DNA of 64,000 nucleotides from Propionibacteriales bacterium (GCA_026392465.1 JAPLCA010000005.1:1-64000); one strand, 5' to 3'; shown: positions 49,614 through 58,691, counted from the first letter of the stretch. Translations and numbers: made by a program. Notes: generated from the sequence alone by a model not told the origin.

Positions 49614-50500
49614 ACGCCTCGACCTCGTCCGCGACCCCGCCGTTCGCCTTCGACCGGGCCCGCCACGACCGCGCCGGTCTGCTGCGGGCCGACGACGCGT
49701 GGGACGGTCCGCGGGTGCGGGTCCTGGTGCTCGGCGGTGAGCACGTCGCGACGGTCGACGGACCCGCCCTGCGCTGGCTGTCGCGTGAGGAGGCTCCGGA
49801 GGGCACGTGGATCTTCCTCGGCGAGCTCGCCGGGGTGCCGCACGCCGCCGTCGTCGTCGAGCGCGTGCCGCAGGAGCTGACACCGGTGAGCATCCGCGTC
49901 CTCGCGCCCCTCCTGGGTGCCGACGACCTCTCGCTGGCGGTCCACGCCGTCGGGATGGCGCGGTGGCTCGCCGCCACCCCGTTCTGCCCGCGCTGCGGCG
50001 GTGCCACCGAGATCCGGTCGGCCGGTCACCTGCGTCGGTGCACCGTGTGCGGCACCGACCACTTCCCGCGCACCGACCCCGCCGTGATCATGCTCGTCAC
50101 GGACGACGAGGACCGCGCGCTCCTCGGGCACCAGGCCAGCTGGCCGGAGGGACGCTGGTCGACGCTCGCGGGGTTCGTCGAGCCCGGGGAGACGCTCGAG
50201 GACGCCGTCCGCCGCGAGGTCGCCGAGGAGTCCGGTGTCGTCGTCGGCGAGGTGTCCTACGCGGGCAGCCAGCCCTGGCCGTTCCCCGCCAGCCTCATGG
50301 TGGGCTTCTTCGGCCGGGCGACGGCCACCGACATCGAGGTCGACGGCGTCGAGATGGCGGCGGCCCAGTGGGTCACGCGGGAGCAGCTGCTGGCGCAGGG
50401 CGAGGCGGGCACGCTGCTGCTCCCGCCGAGCGGGGTCTCGATCTCCAGCTGGCTCATCGAGAGCTGGCTGGGCGAGCGCGTCCCGGCTGGCTGGTACTGA
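49610..50500 (+). CDS. nudC: NAD(+)/NADH diphosphatase NudC
   Basis: A 296-residue Nudix hydrolase. The zinc ribbon CPRCGG...CTVCG is near residues 125-150. The Nudix box GFVEPGETLEDAVRREVAEESGV and the following SQPWPFPASLM array are diagnostic for NADH pyrophosphatases, which cleave NAD(H) and can remove NAD caps from RNA. It overlaps adnB. It faces the symporter gene, with no clear terminator in the 52-nt gap. Confidence 0.9.
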   Translation: MNASTSSATPPFAFDRARHDRAGLLRADDAWDGPRVRVLVLGGEHVATVDGPALRWLSREEAPEGTWIFLGELAGVPHAAVVVERVPQELTPVSIRVLAPLLGADDLSLAVHAVGMARWLAATPFCPRCGGATEIRSAGHLRRCTVCGTDHFPRTDPAVIMLVTDDEDRALLGHQASWPEGRWSTLAGFVEPGETLEDAVRREVAEESGVVVGEVSYAGSQPWPFPASLMVGFFGRATATDIEVDGVEMAAAQWVTREQLLAQGEAGTLLLPPSGVSISSWLIESWLGERVPAGWY

Positions 50501-50552
50501 CTGACGCTGCGTCGCCCTCGTCCCGTCCTGCGCCTCGGCCGGCACCCGGCCC

Positions 50553-51860
50553 TCACCGATCTCGCGACGTCATCTCGTCACCCTGCGTGACGGTCGCGTC
50601 ACGGTCGCGGTCGCGGACGCCGTCGACGGCACGCTCGTCGTAGACGTCACGGTCCAGCTCGCCCTCCGCGCTCGCCACGAGGACGGCGACGAGCGTGTCG
50701 CCGTTGACGTTCAGGAAGGTCCGCAGGATGCCGGTGAACCAGTCGACGGCGATGAGGAGGCCCACGGCCTGCAGGGGGAGGCCGAGCGAGGTGGCCAGGA
50801 ACGTGGCGACCACGGGGAACCCGCCGGGGACCGTGATGGTGCCCATGTTGAGCAGCACCGCCAGCGCCATGCCCAGGACGATGTCGCCCCACCCGAGCTG
50901 GACGCCGCCTGCCTGCGCCAGGAACATGACCACGACGACGTAGTTGAGGACCGCGCCGTAAGAGCCCATCGTGAGCCCGACCGACAGGGTGAAGTTGGCG
51001 ACGCGGGGGCTCACGCCGATCTTGTCGATCGCGGTCGTCAGGACGGTGGGATACGTGACGGCCGAGCTCGTGGTGGTGACGGCGATCGCCGTCTGGTCGG
51101 CGACCTTCCTCGGCAGGCGCCTCGGGTCGATGCCGGTGCGCACCACCACGACCGCGACGAACAGGACCAGGAGCAGCAGCACGCCGAGCGCCGTCGTGCC
51201 CAGGTAGGCGAAGGAGGTCGTGACGACGGCGAAGCCGACGTCGCCCGCCAGGGCGGCGAGGAGGCAGAAGACACCGATCGGGGCGATCCGCATCACGATC
51301 TGGATCATCGTCAGCACGACCTGCTGGACGCTCGACAGCACCTCCAGGACGAGCGTGCTGCCGGTCTGGTTGATGGTCGTCCGGAGCGCCAGGCCGAAGA
51401 GCAGCGAGAACACGATGATCGGAACCATGGTCGCCGTCGACATGGCCTCGAAGACGTTGGTGGAGACGAAGCCGAGGAGGGTCTGCTGCCACCCCGTGTC
51501 GGCAGCGGCCTGGGCGGAGCCCTCGAGCGCCGGGTCGAGCCGGCCGTCGAAGGTCATCCCCGACCCCGGCTCGAGCAGGCTGCTGAGGGCCCATCCGAGG
51601 ACGGCCGCCACGCAGGAGAAGCCGATCATCCACCCGAAGGTCCGCGCCGCGAGCCGCCCGGTGCCGCTGCCGCTCATGCCCGCCGTCGCGACGATCACCG
51701 ACGCCATCACCAGGGGCACGATCGACATCTGGATCAGCCGGATGAACAGGTCGCCGACGAACTTCAGGTTCGCCGCCCAGTCGCCGACGGCCAGACCGAA
51801 GACGATGCCGAGCAGGGCGGCTGCGCCGACCTGCGTGGCGGGGTGCTTGAGCAGGGTCAT
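50553..51860 (-). CDS. Dicarboxylate/amino-acid:cation symporter (DctA/GltP family)
   Basis: A 435-residue sodium- or proton-coupled transporter for glutamate, aspartate or C4-dicarboxylates. The TTTSSAVTYPTVL serine-rich hairpin, the GSYGAVLNY segment in the helix 7 position and the NVNGDTLVAVLVA motif near the end are of the GltP fold. GGAGG lies before the ATG at 51860; an open frame to 51914 is ignored. The 229-nt gap upstream to the mycoredoxin gene holds no gene that I can see. Confidence 0.85.
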   Translation of the reverse strand: MTLLKHPATQVGAAALLGIVFGLAVGDWAANLKFVGDLFIRLIQMSIVPLVMASVIVATAGMSGSGTGRLAARTFGWMIGFSCVAAVLGWALSSLLEPGSGMTFDGRLDPALEGSAQAAADTGWQQTLLGFVSTNVFEAMSTATMVPIIVFSLLFGLALRTTINQTGSTLVLEVLSSVQQVVLTMIQIVMRIAPIGVFCLLAALAGDVGFAVVTTSFAYLGTTALGVLLLLVLFVAVVVVRTGIDPRRLPRKVADQTAIAVTTTSSAVTYPTVLTTAIDKIGVSPRVANFTLSVGLTMGSYGAVLNYVVVVMFLAQAGGVQLGWGDIVLGMALAVLLNMGTITVPGGFPVVATFLATSLGLPLQAVGLLIAVDWFTGILRTFLNVNGDTLVAVLVASAEGELDRDVYDERAVDGVRDRDRDATVTQGDEMTSRDR

Positions 51861-52089
51861 GGGGCCTCCGACGGTGGTGCGGGACGAGGGCCCGCTCGAC
51901 GGAGGGGCAACCACACCTGCGTCCCCCCACGGGCCCGGATCGTGACGCCCCTACGTTCCAGGCCGGGTGTTTCGAGCACGCTCCAGCGACATCAAGGTTT
52001 CATGAACCGTGTCGGAGCGAGACGTCGGTTTCAGGTCGAGCGCCGCGCTGGCCCGGGGTCGTCGGAGGACCGCCGGACCCCTGGGCGGG

Positions 52090-52332
52090 TCAGACGCCGA
52101 GCTGGGCCTTGACCTGGGCCACGGAGGGGTTCGTCAGCGCGGTGCCGTCGGCGAACACGAGGGTGGGCACCGTCTGGTTGCCGTTGTTGGCCTTCTCGAC
52201 GATCGCGGCAGCCTCGGGGACCTGCTCGATGTCGACCTCCTCGAAGCTGATGCCCTCGCGCTGCAGCTGCGACTTCAGCCGGTGGCAGTAGCCGCACCAC
52301 GGGGTCGAGTAGAGGGTGAAGTCGCCGGTCAT
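52090..52332 (-). CDS. mrx1: Mycoredoxin (glutaredoxin-like)
   Basis: An 80-residue glutaredoxin-fold protein with CGYC at its N-terminus (YSTPWCGYCHRLK) and the TVPTLVF cis-proline loop. Mycoredoxins reduce mycothiol mixed disulfides in actinobacteria. It is divergent from uvrD2, the same neighbour relation seen in Mycobacterium as I recall. AGGAGA precedes the ATG. Confidence 0.88.
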   Translation of the reverse strand: MTGDFTLYSTPWCGYCHRLKSQLQREGISFEEVDIEQVPEAAAIVEKANNGNQTVPTLVFADGTALTNPSVAQVKAQLGV

Positions 52333-52483
52333 CGTTGTCTCCTGTGCGGTCTAGGCTGGTCGTACCGGCGTCGACGACGCCGGTGCCACGGAGGTCAACG
52401 ACACCACGGCCGGGCTTGTTCCGTCCCGCCGCCCCGTCGCCGCACCCCCGCCCGTGCCCGACCGACCAAGGAGAAGTGCCCGC

Positions 52484-54526
52484 GTGCCCAGCCCCGAGGA
52501 CCTCCTCGAGAACCTCGACCCCGAGCAGCGGGCCGCCGCCGAGGCCCTGCGCGGCCCGGTCTGCATCGTCGCCGGTGCCGGGACGGGCAAGACCCGCGCC
52601 ATCACCCACCGGATCGCCTACGGCGTCGCGACTGGGCTGTACGTGCCGACCGAGGTGCTGGCGCTCACGTTCACCACCCGTGCCGCGGGGGAGATGCGCG
52701 GGCGGCTCGCCCAGCTCGGCGCACCCCACGTGCAGGCCCGCACGTTCCACTCCGCGGCGCTGCGCCAGGCGCGGTACTTCTGGCCGCAGGTGTACGGCAC
52801 CGAGCTGCCCGAGGTGGTGGGCTCGAAGTTCGGTCTCGTCGCCGAGGCCGCGAGCCGCGAGGGCATCCGTCGGCCCGACAACGCGGTCATCCGCGACCTC
52901 GCCGGCGAGGTCGAGTGGGCCAAGGTCAGCAACGTCCGCGGCGCCGACTACCCCGACGTCGCACGCCGTCGCGGACGTGAGGTCGCCGACCTCGACCCCG
53001 GGCGGGTCGCCGCCGTCATGGCCGCGTACGAGGACGTCAAGCGCGAGCGGGGCCGCATCGACTTCGAGGACATCCTGCTCATCACGGCCGCGATCCTCGC
53101 CGACGACGAGCGCATCGCCGCCCAGGTCCGGCGCCAGTACCGGTGGTTCGTCGTCGACGAGTACCAGGACGTCAACCCGCTCCAGTCGACGCTGCTCGAC
53201 CTGTGGCTCGGCGGACGCGACGACGTGTGCGTCGTCGGCGACCCGCGCCAGACCATCTACACGTTCGCCGGGGCGTCGCCGCAGATCCTCGCCGACTTCG
53301 CGCAGCGCTACCCCGACGCCGAACGGGTCTCGCTGGTGCGCAACTACCGCTCCACCCCGCAGGTGGTGGCGGTCGCGAACGCGGTGTTCGACGGCGTCCG
53401 GGGCGAGGCCCACGGCCGACCGCTCCAGGCGCAGGCCGCCCCGGCGGAGCCCGTGCGGTACCTGGGGTACAGCGACGAGCCGAGCGAGGCGTCCGCGGTC
53501 GCCGACGAGGTGGTGCGGCTGCACCGTTCCGGGGTGCCCTACCGCGAGATGGCCGTCCTGTTCCGGATCAACGCGCAGTCGGAGGCCTTCGAGGAGGCCC
53601 TGGGCGAGCGCGACGTCCCGGTCACGCTGCGCGGGGTCGAGGGCTACTTCCAGCGCGCCGAGGTGCGTCAGGCCGTCACGCTCCTGCGCGGAGCGGCGCG
53701 CGCCGGCGAGTCCGGTGCCGACGCGACGGTCGACGTCGACGCACCCGACCACGGCAGGCTCGGGCACGAGGTCCGCGCGGTCCTGGCGAGCATGGGACAC
53801 ACGGAGACCGCGCCGTCGGGCCCCGGTGCCACACGCGACCGGTGGGAGTCGCTGCACGCGCTCGTGACGATGGCCGACGACCTGGCCGAGTCCCAGCCGG
53901 AGGCCGGTCTCACGGAGCTGCTCACCGACCTCGACCGTCGCGCCCAGTCCGCCCACGCGCCCACCGCGGAGGGCGTCACCCTCGCCACGCTGCACGCCGC
54001 CAAGGGCCTGGAGTGGGACGCCGTGTTCTGCGTCGGCATGCACGAGGGGATGCTGCCCATCACCCACGCCGACACCCCGCAGGCGGTGGCGGAGGAACGC
54101 CGGCTGTTCTACGTCGGCGTCACCCGGGCCCGGCGCCACCTGACCATCTCCTGGGCGCGAGCCCGCAGGCCCGGTGGACGGCAGGGTCGCAAGCCCACCC
54201 GGTTCCTCGACCCGCTGCTGCCGCCGGACCACCCGGCCCGCGGCGGCTCCGTCGGCCCACGACCGAAGAAGCGCAGCAACGTCGAGCTGGAGTCGCTCGA
54301 CGCCGACGCGCGCGCGGTGTTCGAGCGGCTGCGCGAGTGGCGCAGCGCGACCGCGGCGGAGGCTAAGGTCCCGGCGTACGTGGTGTTCACCGACGCGACG
54401 CTGCTCGCGCTGGCCGAGCTGCGGCCCGCCGACGCGCACGGCCTGGTCGGGATCCCCGGGATCGGCCAGACGAAGCGCGAGCGCTACGGCGAGGCCGTGC
54501 TGGAGGTCATCGCCCAGCAGGGCTGA
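52484..54526 (+). CDS. uvrD2: ATP-dependent DNA helicase UvrD2 with HRDC domain
   Basis: A 680-residue SF1A helicase. VAGAGTGKTR (29-38) is Walker A and VVDEYQDVNPLQ Walker B, with GDPRQTIYTFAGA, RNYRST and HAAKGLEWDAVFC later. An HRDC domain closes the protein (VFTDATLLALAELRPADA...IPGIGQTK). The stretch between helicase and HRDC has no cysteines, whereas I recall a four-cysteine module there in mycobacterial UvrD2. The GTG at 52484 follows AAGGAG; TAGGCT at 52352 may start a 120-nt leader. It ends 20 bp into argP on the other strand. Confidence 0.88.
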   Translation: MPSPEDLLENLDPEQRAAAEALRGPVCIVAGAGTGKTRAITHRIAYGVATGLYVPTEVLALTFTTRAAGEMRGRLAQLGAPHVQARTFHSAALRQARYFWPQVYGTELPEVVGSKFGLVAEAASREGIRRPDNAVIRDLAGEVEWAKVSNVRGADYPDVARRRGREVADLDPGRVAAVMAAYEDVKRERGRIDFEDILLITAAILADDERIAAQVRRQYRWFVVDEYQDVNPLQSTLLDLWLGGRDDVCVVGDPRQTIYTFAGASPQILADFAQRYPDAERVSLVRNYRSTPQVVAVANAVFDGVRGEAHGRPLQAQAAPAEPVRYLGYSDEPSEASAVADEVVRLHRSGVPYREMAVLFRINAQSEAFEEALGERDVPVTLRGVEGYFQRAEVRQAVTLLRGAARAGESGADATVDVDAPDHGRLGHEVRAVLASMGHTETAPSGPGATRDRWESLHALVTMADDLAESQPEAGLTELLTDLDRRAQSAHAPTAEGVTLATLHAAKGLEWDAVFCVGMHEGMLPITHADTPQAVAEERRLFYVGVTRARRHLTISWARARRPGGRQGRKPTRFLDPLLPPDHPARGGSVGPRPKKRSNVELESLDADARAVFERLREWRSATAAEAKVPAYVVFTDATLLALAELRPADAHGLVGIPGIGQTKRERYGEAVLEVIAQQG

Positions 54527-55394
54527 GCGTCTCGGCTGCGGTCGCCACCACCACGTCGGTCAGCTGGTCCAGGAGGGCCGAGGGCGTCCGCCAGCGCTGC
54601 CACGACAGCGGGGAGCGGATCGTCGGACCTCCGAGGTCGACGAGGTCGGGTCCGTACATCGCGGCATGCTCGGCGGGCAGGAGCCCCCAGCCGAGCCCGA
54701 GGGAGACGGCCCGCGCGAAGTCGTGCGGCGACGGCACCAGGTGGCGTGGGGTGAGAGAGGCGTCGACGTCGTGCGCGGCCAGCCAGTCGGCCTGGAGCGA
54801 GTCGGTCGGGTCGTAGTCGACGCGCGGCGCGGTGCGCAGCTCGGTCTCGCCGACGCCCCCGGCAGCCCAGCGCTGCAGCCAGCCGCGCGACGCCATCGCC
54901 CGGTAGGTGAGTGCGCCGAGCGGGACGGCCCGGCACCCGGGCACGGGCTCGGCGCGGGCGGTGACCGCCGCCATCACCGTGCCGTCCTCGAGCATGCGCG
55001 CGGTGCGGGTCTGGTCCTCGCGGTACAGCTCCACCTGCACGTCGCTCGTGCGGGTGAGACGCGCGAGCGCCTCGAGGAACCAGGTGGCGAGGGAGTCGGC
55101 GTTCACGGCGACGGCGATCCGCGGCAGCCGCGCCCCGGCCAGGCCGAGCTCGGTGGCGGCGTCCTCGTCGAGGAGGGCGAGACGGCGCGCGTAGCGGAGC
55201 ACGACCTCCCCGGCGGCCGTCGGTCGCACGGGCGTCGTACGCACGAGCAACCGCTGACCGACCGACTCCTCCAGGGCCTTCACCCGCTGGCTGACCGCCG
55301 ACGGGGTCACGTGCAGCGCGCGAGCGGCAGCGTCGAACGTGCCGGCCTCCATCACCGCAGCGACGGTGCGGACGGCGACGGGATCGGACCACAT
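54507..55394 (-). CDS. argP: LysR-family regulator ArgP/LysG
   Basis: A 295-residue LTTR. The N-terminal winged helix AVMEAGTFDAAARALHVTPSAVSQRVKALE is followed by the ligand domain. It lies next to a LysE/ArgO exporter read divergently, the classic LysG-LysE pair, where lysine or arginine switches on export. TAGCAT (55401-55406 on the reverse strand) lies 6 nt before the ATG, so its mRNA is probably leaderless. The 3' end overlaps uvrD2 by 20 bp in converging orientation. Confidence 0.85.
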   Translation of the reverse strand: MWSDPVAVRTVAAVMEAGTFDAAARALHVTPSAVSQRVKALEESVGQRLLVRTTPVRPTAAGEVVLRYARRLALLDEDAATELGLAGARLPRIAVAVNADSLATWFLEALARLTRTSDVQVELYREDQTRTARMLEDGTVMAAVTARAEPVPGCRAVPLGALTYRAMASRGWLQRWAAGGVGETELRTAPRVDYDPTDSLQADWLAAHDVDASLTPRHLVPSPHDFARAVSLGLGWGLLPAEHAAMYGPDLVDLGGPTIRSPLSWQRWRTPSALLDQLTDVVVATAAETLSPAGR

Positions 55395-55463
55395 GAAGCC
55401 ATGCTAATGCTGGTGAAGGATGCTTCGCTGGTCCTGAAGGTGATGGCGTCCTAGCGTGGCCGC
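55395..55463. promoter_or_regulatory. Divergent argP-lysE control region
   Basis: Two back-to-back -10 boxes lie here: TAGCAT on the reverse strand (55401-55406) and TAGCGT on the forward strand (55452-55457), each 6 nt from its start codon. GAAGC (55395-55399) and GCTTC about 20 nt downstream form a dyad that could be the ArgP site. Confidence 0.5.
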
Positions 55464-56102
55464 GTGACCAGTCTCCTCTCCGGCCTCGGCGCCGGTCTTG
55501 CCCTCATCGTCGCGATCGGCGCGCAGAACGCGTTCGTCCTGCGCCAGGGGCTGCGCCGCGAGCACGTCGGGCTCGTCGTCGCCGTCTGCGCGCTCTCCGA
55601 CGTCGTGCTCGTCGCCGTCGGGGTCGTCGGGCTGGGCCGGCTCGTCGAGTCGGTGCCGTGGTTCGTCGACGCGGCCCGCTGGGGCGGCGCGGCGTTCCTC
55701 GCCGCCTACGCGGTCCTCGCGCTGCGCCGGGCCGCGACGGGGCCCGGGGCGTCGCTCGAGGTCGAGGACGAGGCGCGTCGTCCGGCCGGCGGCGCGGTGG
55801 CCGTGCGGGTCCGGTCGAGCGCGGGACGGGTCGGTCTCACGGCCGTCGCCCTGACCTGGCTCAACCCGCACGTCTACCTCGACACCGTGGTGCTGCTGGG
55901 CTCGGTCGCAGCCTCGCACGGCGACGCCCGCGGATGGTTCGCTCTAGGTGCCATGACGGGCAGCGTCGTCTGGTTCACGGCCCTCGGCTTCGGCGCGCGT
56001 CACCTCGGCCGCTGGCTGCGCGAGCCGCGCGCCTGGCGACTGCTCGACGGCACGATCGGCTGCGTCATGCTCGTGCTGGCCGCGGGCCTCGTGCTCCGCT
56101 GA
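55464..56102 (+). CDS. LysE/ArgO-family amino-acid exporter
   Basis: A 212-residue membrane protein with about six helices, starting LLSGLGAGLALIVAIGAQNAFVLRQGLRREH, the LysE signature. TWLNPHVYLDTVVLLG in the middle is also family-typical. It should export basic amino acids (lysine, arginine) in response to ArgP. GTG start 6 nt after TAGCGT. Repeat copy 4 begins about 19 nt after its stop. Confidence 0.87.
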   Translation: MTSLLSGLGAGLALIVAIGAQNAFVLRQGLRREHVGLVVAVCALSDVVLVAVGVVGLGRLVESVPWFVDAARWGGAAFLAAYAVLALRRAATGPGASLEVEDEARRPAGGAVAVRVRSSAGRVGLTAVALTWLNPHVYLDTVVLLGSVAASHGDARGWFALGAMTGSVVWFTALGFGARHLGRWLREPRAWRLLDGTIGCVMLVLAAGLVLR

Positions 56103-56120
56103 GCGTCGTGCGTCATCCCC

Positions 56121-56313
56121 AGGGCCTCGACCGGGCGGCCGGACGGGGCGCTGGTCCGGGGTCCCGGGCTGTGACGTCGGCGCGGGGTGGACGCACGATG
56201 CTGCGTTCGTGTGTCGGCGGGTCGAGGAGGCTGCGTTGGTGACGGGATCCCGTCGTGAACGCAGAAGCGTTCAAGCCCTCGCGCGCGAAGGCAGGATCGT
56301 GCGTGCGCTCTGC
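56121..56313 (+). repeat. Composite palindromic intergenic element, copy 4 (right-truncated)
   Basis: Begins with AGGGCCTCGACCGGGCGGCC, then the ATGCTGCGTT segment, the CTGCGTT-ACGGGATCCCGT-AACGCAG hairpin (56231-56264) and the CGCGCGAAGGCAGGATC motif, in the same order as copy 3. It stops where the ABC1 gene ends on the reverse strand (56316), so it lacks the two other hairpins and the right arm. Confidence 0.8.
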
Positions 56314-56315
56314 GT

Positions 56316-57689
56316 TCAGTCCGGTGGCTCGAACCCGGGGATCGACTCCTCGAGGATCGAGCGGAACGGTGCCGTCGCGTTGAGCTGGCACAGCACGCCG
56401 ACGCCACCGAGCCAGACGCGGTGGATGAGCAGGTACTCCGGCGGCAGGTTGATCTTCATCGACGTCGACATCCCCTCGCCGCCGAGCCCGACCCGGCCCG
56501 CCTGCTCGCGCAGCCAGGCCCGGGAGAACGTGAACTCCGGCGCGCCCGCGGGCTCGACGAACGGCGCGATGTAGCCCGCCATCACCTCGGGGTCGATCTT
56601 CGTGCCGGGCCGCAGGAACCCCTCGCTGCGCAGGTGGTCGGTCACCGCCTGCGCGTCGCCCGACAGCGCCGCGGTGAGGAGCGGCCCGAGCGCGGGGGGC
56701 AGACCGTCGGGCAGGTGCGCCACCGCGCCGAAGTCGACGACGCCGAGACGTCCGTCGGGCAGCACCCTGAAGTTGCCGGGGTGGGGATCGGCGTGCAGCA
56801 GCCCGACGCGGTCGGGGCTGGTGAGCAGGAACCGCACGTACCGCTCGCCGTAGCGGTCGCGGTCGTCCTGGCTGCCGTCGCGGATGAGGTCGGCCAGGGA
56901 GCCCGTGGACTCCATCCACGTGCTCACGAGGACGCGCTCGGTCCCGTGCACCACGCCGGGCACGAAGACGTCCGGGTCGTGGGCGTACTCCTCGTGGAAG
57001 CGCTGCTGAGCGGCTGCCTCGAGCGTGTAGTCGAGCTCCTCGACCACGCGGTCCTCGAGCTCCTGCAGCAACGCCTTGACGTCGATGCCCGGCGCGAGGA
57101 CGCCGAGCAGACGCGAGATGCGCGAGAGCTGGCGCAGGTCCGAGCGCAGCGCCTTCGCCGCCCCGGGGTACTGGATCTTGACGGCCACCTCGCGTCCGTC
57201 GTGCCACCGGCCGCGGTGCACCTGCCCGATCGACGCCGCCGCGGCGGGCTGGTCGCCGACCTCGACGAGCCGGTCGCGCCAGTCGGCGCCGAGCTCGGCG
57301 GACAGCTGGCGGTGCACGACGTCGACGGGCATCGGGGGTGCGGCGTCCTGCAGGCGCGTGAGGGTCTCGCGGTAGGGCGCGGCGATCTCCTCGGGCAGGG
57401 CCGCCTCGAAGATGCTCATGGCCTGGCCCATCTTCATGGCGCCGCCCTTGAGCTGGCCCAGCACGCTGAACACCTGCTCGGCGGTGCGTCGCTGCACCTC
57501 GGTCAGCACCGCGTCGGCGGGCGCGCCTCCGATCCGCCGACCCACGCCGAGAGCGGTGCGGCCGGCGAAGCCGACGGGGAGCGCGGCGAGCTTCGCACCA
57601 CGGGTGAACGCGCCGACCGGGAGCGACGACCGACTCCGGCGGCCGGTGCCGCGCTCGTCGGCGGCGTCGTCCGGCTCCTGTGGCTCCAC
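56316..57689 (-). CDS. ABC1/AarF-family atypical kinase-like protein
   Basis: A 457-residue protein of the UbiB/AarF family. KGGAMKMGQ (KxGQ motif) opens the N-terminal extension. AAASIGQVHRGRW is the alanine-rich nucleotide loop, VAVKIQYPG holds the ATP-site lysine, and LLHADPHPGNFRV and VVDFGAV carry catalytic and metal residues. Family members affect quinone or lipid biology. GTG at 57689 is preferred (TATCCT at 57697-57702, 7 nt up). The alternative ATG at 57710 is 4 nt after the ThiF-like stop. Confidence 0.8.
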   Translation of the reverse strand: MEPQEPDDAADERGTGRRSRSSLPVGAFTRGAKLAALPVGFAGRTALGVGRRIGGAPADAVLTEVQRRTAEQVFSVLGQLKGGAMKMGQAMSIFEAALPEEIAAPYRETLTRLQDAAPPMPVDVVHRQLSAELGADWRDRLVEVGDQPAAAASIGQVHRGRWHDGREVAVKIQYPGAAKALRSDLRQLSRISRLLGVLAPGIDVKALLQELEDRVVEELDYTLEAAAQQRFHEEYAHDPDVFVPGVVHGTERVLVSTWMESTGSLADLIRDGSQDDRDRYGERYVRFLLTSPDRVGLLHADPHPGNFRVLPDGRLGVVDFGAVAHLPDGLPPALGPLLTAALSGDAQAVTDHLRSEGFLRPGTKIDPEVMAGYIAPFVEPAGAPEFTFSRAWLREQAGRVGLGGEGMSTSMKINLPPEYLLIHRVWLGGVGVLCQLNATAPFRSILEESIPGFEPPD

Positions 57690-57714
57690 GTCTCCCAGGA
57701 TAGGTGGCATCGGC

Positions 57715-58515
57715 TCAGGCGTCCCGATGGAGCAGGCTCGTGCAGCCCTCGTGGACCGGGACCGGTTCGCGCACGACGTCGCGTCCGTGCAGGTGGAGCA
57801 CTCCTGCCACCGTCTCGGGGCGATCCGGTCCGGCGCAGGCGGCCGTCTGCTCGGCGACCACGGCCGCGACGCGGTGCAGCAGGGCCGGTGCGGGCGAGGG
57901 CGGGGGAGCGGCGACGAGTGGGCGACCCAGCTGCCGCACCACCGCCGCCCAGGTCGGGTCCGCCGTGGCCCGGGCGGCGTCGTGGCACCCGAGGCACGAC
58001 GTGCGTCCCGCGAGCGTCAGGGGCCCGACCCGGGCCCGGTGCTCGTCCACGACGACGGGAAGGACGGGCAGACCGGTCTCCACCGCTCGCGCCACCCACT
58101 GCCGGTCCGGTTCGCCCGCGGCGACGAGCACGAGCAGCGCGGCGTCGCCGACCGGGTCGGGGCGCAGGCCCAGCGCGTCGACCGCCGACGTCACGACCTG
58201 CGCCACGTGCTCACTGCCCGCCCAGGCGCGGATGCGGACCGAGAGCCGGGGCGGCGTCGGCGGCGGGCCCGCCCGCAACGCGCCACGGGCCAGCAGCTCG
58301 TGCACGACCGCGCGCGGGTCGTCCTCGAGCTCCGGCACCCTCTCCACAGCCAGCTCCGCGACCGACGCCAGGCTGCGACCGTCGAGCAGCCGCAGGAGGG
58401 CGACGAGGCCAGGTCGGTCCGCCAGCACCACGCCTGGCCGGCCCGCCACCGTCAACGTCCGCGCGTCACGACGCACGACGTCGCCCCCGGGCAGCAGGAC
58501 GGGCCGCAACGTCAT
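57715..58515 (-). CDS. ThiF/TOMM-cyclodehydratase-like protein without ATP motif
   Basis: A 266-residue protein. The first about 85 residues (GVVLADRPGLVALLRLLDGRSLASVAELA) look like the winged-helix leader-binding part of TOMM/ocin-ThiF proteins. The centre lacks the glycine-rich ATP loop of true E1 enzymes. C174-x2-C177 (TSCLGCHDA) with C227 and C258 could bind zinc. No precursor peptide or YcaO gene is nearby. It is the position-equivalent of Rv3196 in M. tuberculosis as I recall. It is co-transcribed with ABC1 and is headed by a strong leader hairpin. Confidence 0.65.
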   Translation of the reverse strand: MTLRPVLLPGGDVVRRDARTLTVAGRPGVVLADRPGLVALLRLLDGRSLASVAELAVERVPELEDDPRAVVHELLARGALRAGPPPTPPRLSVRIRAWAGSEHVAQVVTSAVDALGLRPDPVGDAALLVLVAAGEPDRQWVARAVETGLPVLPVVVDEHRARVGPLTLAGRTSCLGCHDAARATADPTWAAVVRQLGRPLVAAPPPSPAPALLHRVAAVVAEQTAACAGPDRPETVAGVLHLHGRDVVREPVPVHEGCTSLLHRDA

Positions 58516-58601
58516 GAGGCCCACCCTGCGTGGCCCGAGAGGCTCGGACCAGCGGACGTCCACAGCGTCGGGAGAGGCCTCGCTGCGTCCGGACGTGCGA
58601 G

Positions 58602-58656
58602 AGCCGGGCTCCCGAGGGTCTGCCTTCCCCTGCGGACCTGATTCGGGAGCCCGGCT
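58602..58656 (-). ncRNA. Structured leader of the ThiF-ABC1 operon (hairpin)
   Basis: AGCCGGGCTCCCGA (58602-58615) pairs perfectly with TCGGGAGCCCGGCT (58643-58656), 14 bp around a 27-nt loop that has its own GGTC/GACC pairing. On the reverse strand it begins almost at the predicted transcription start and ends about 87 nt before the ThiF-like ATG. It lacks a U-tract, so it is an attenuator or stability element rather than a simple terminator; that reading is inferred. Confidence 0.6.
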
Positions 58657-58662
58657 GAGGAC

Positions 58663-58691
58663 ACCGTAGGGGTACGACGGGGGCGCGTCAA
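58663..58691 (-). promoter_or_regulatory. Consensus-type promoter of the ThiF-ABC1 operon
   Basis: On the reverse strand, TTGACG (58686-58691), 17 nt, then TACGGT (58663-58668). Transcription would begin close to 58656, at the first base of the leader hairpin, giving a leader of about 140 nt. Confidence 0.65.
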
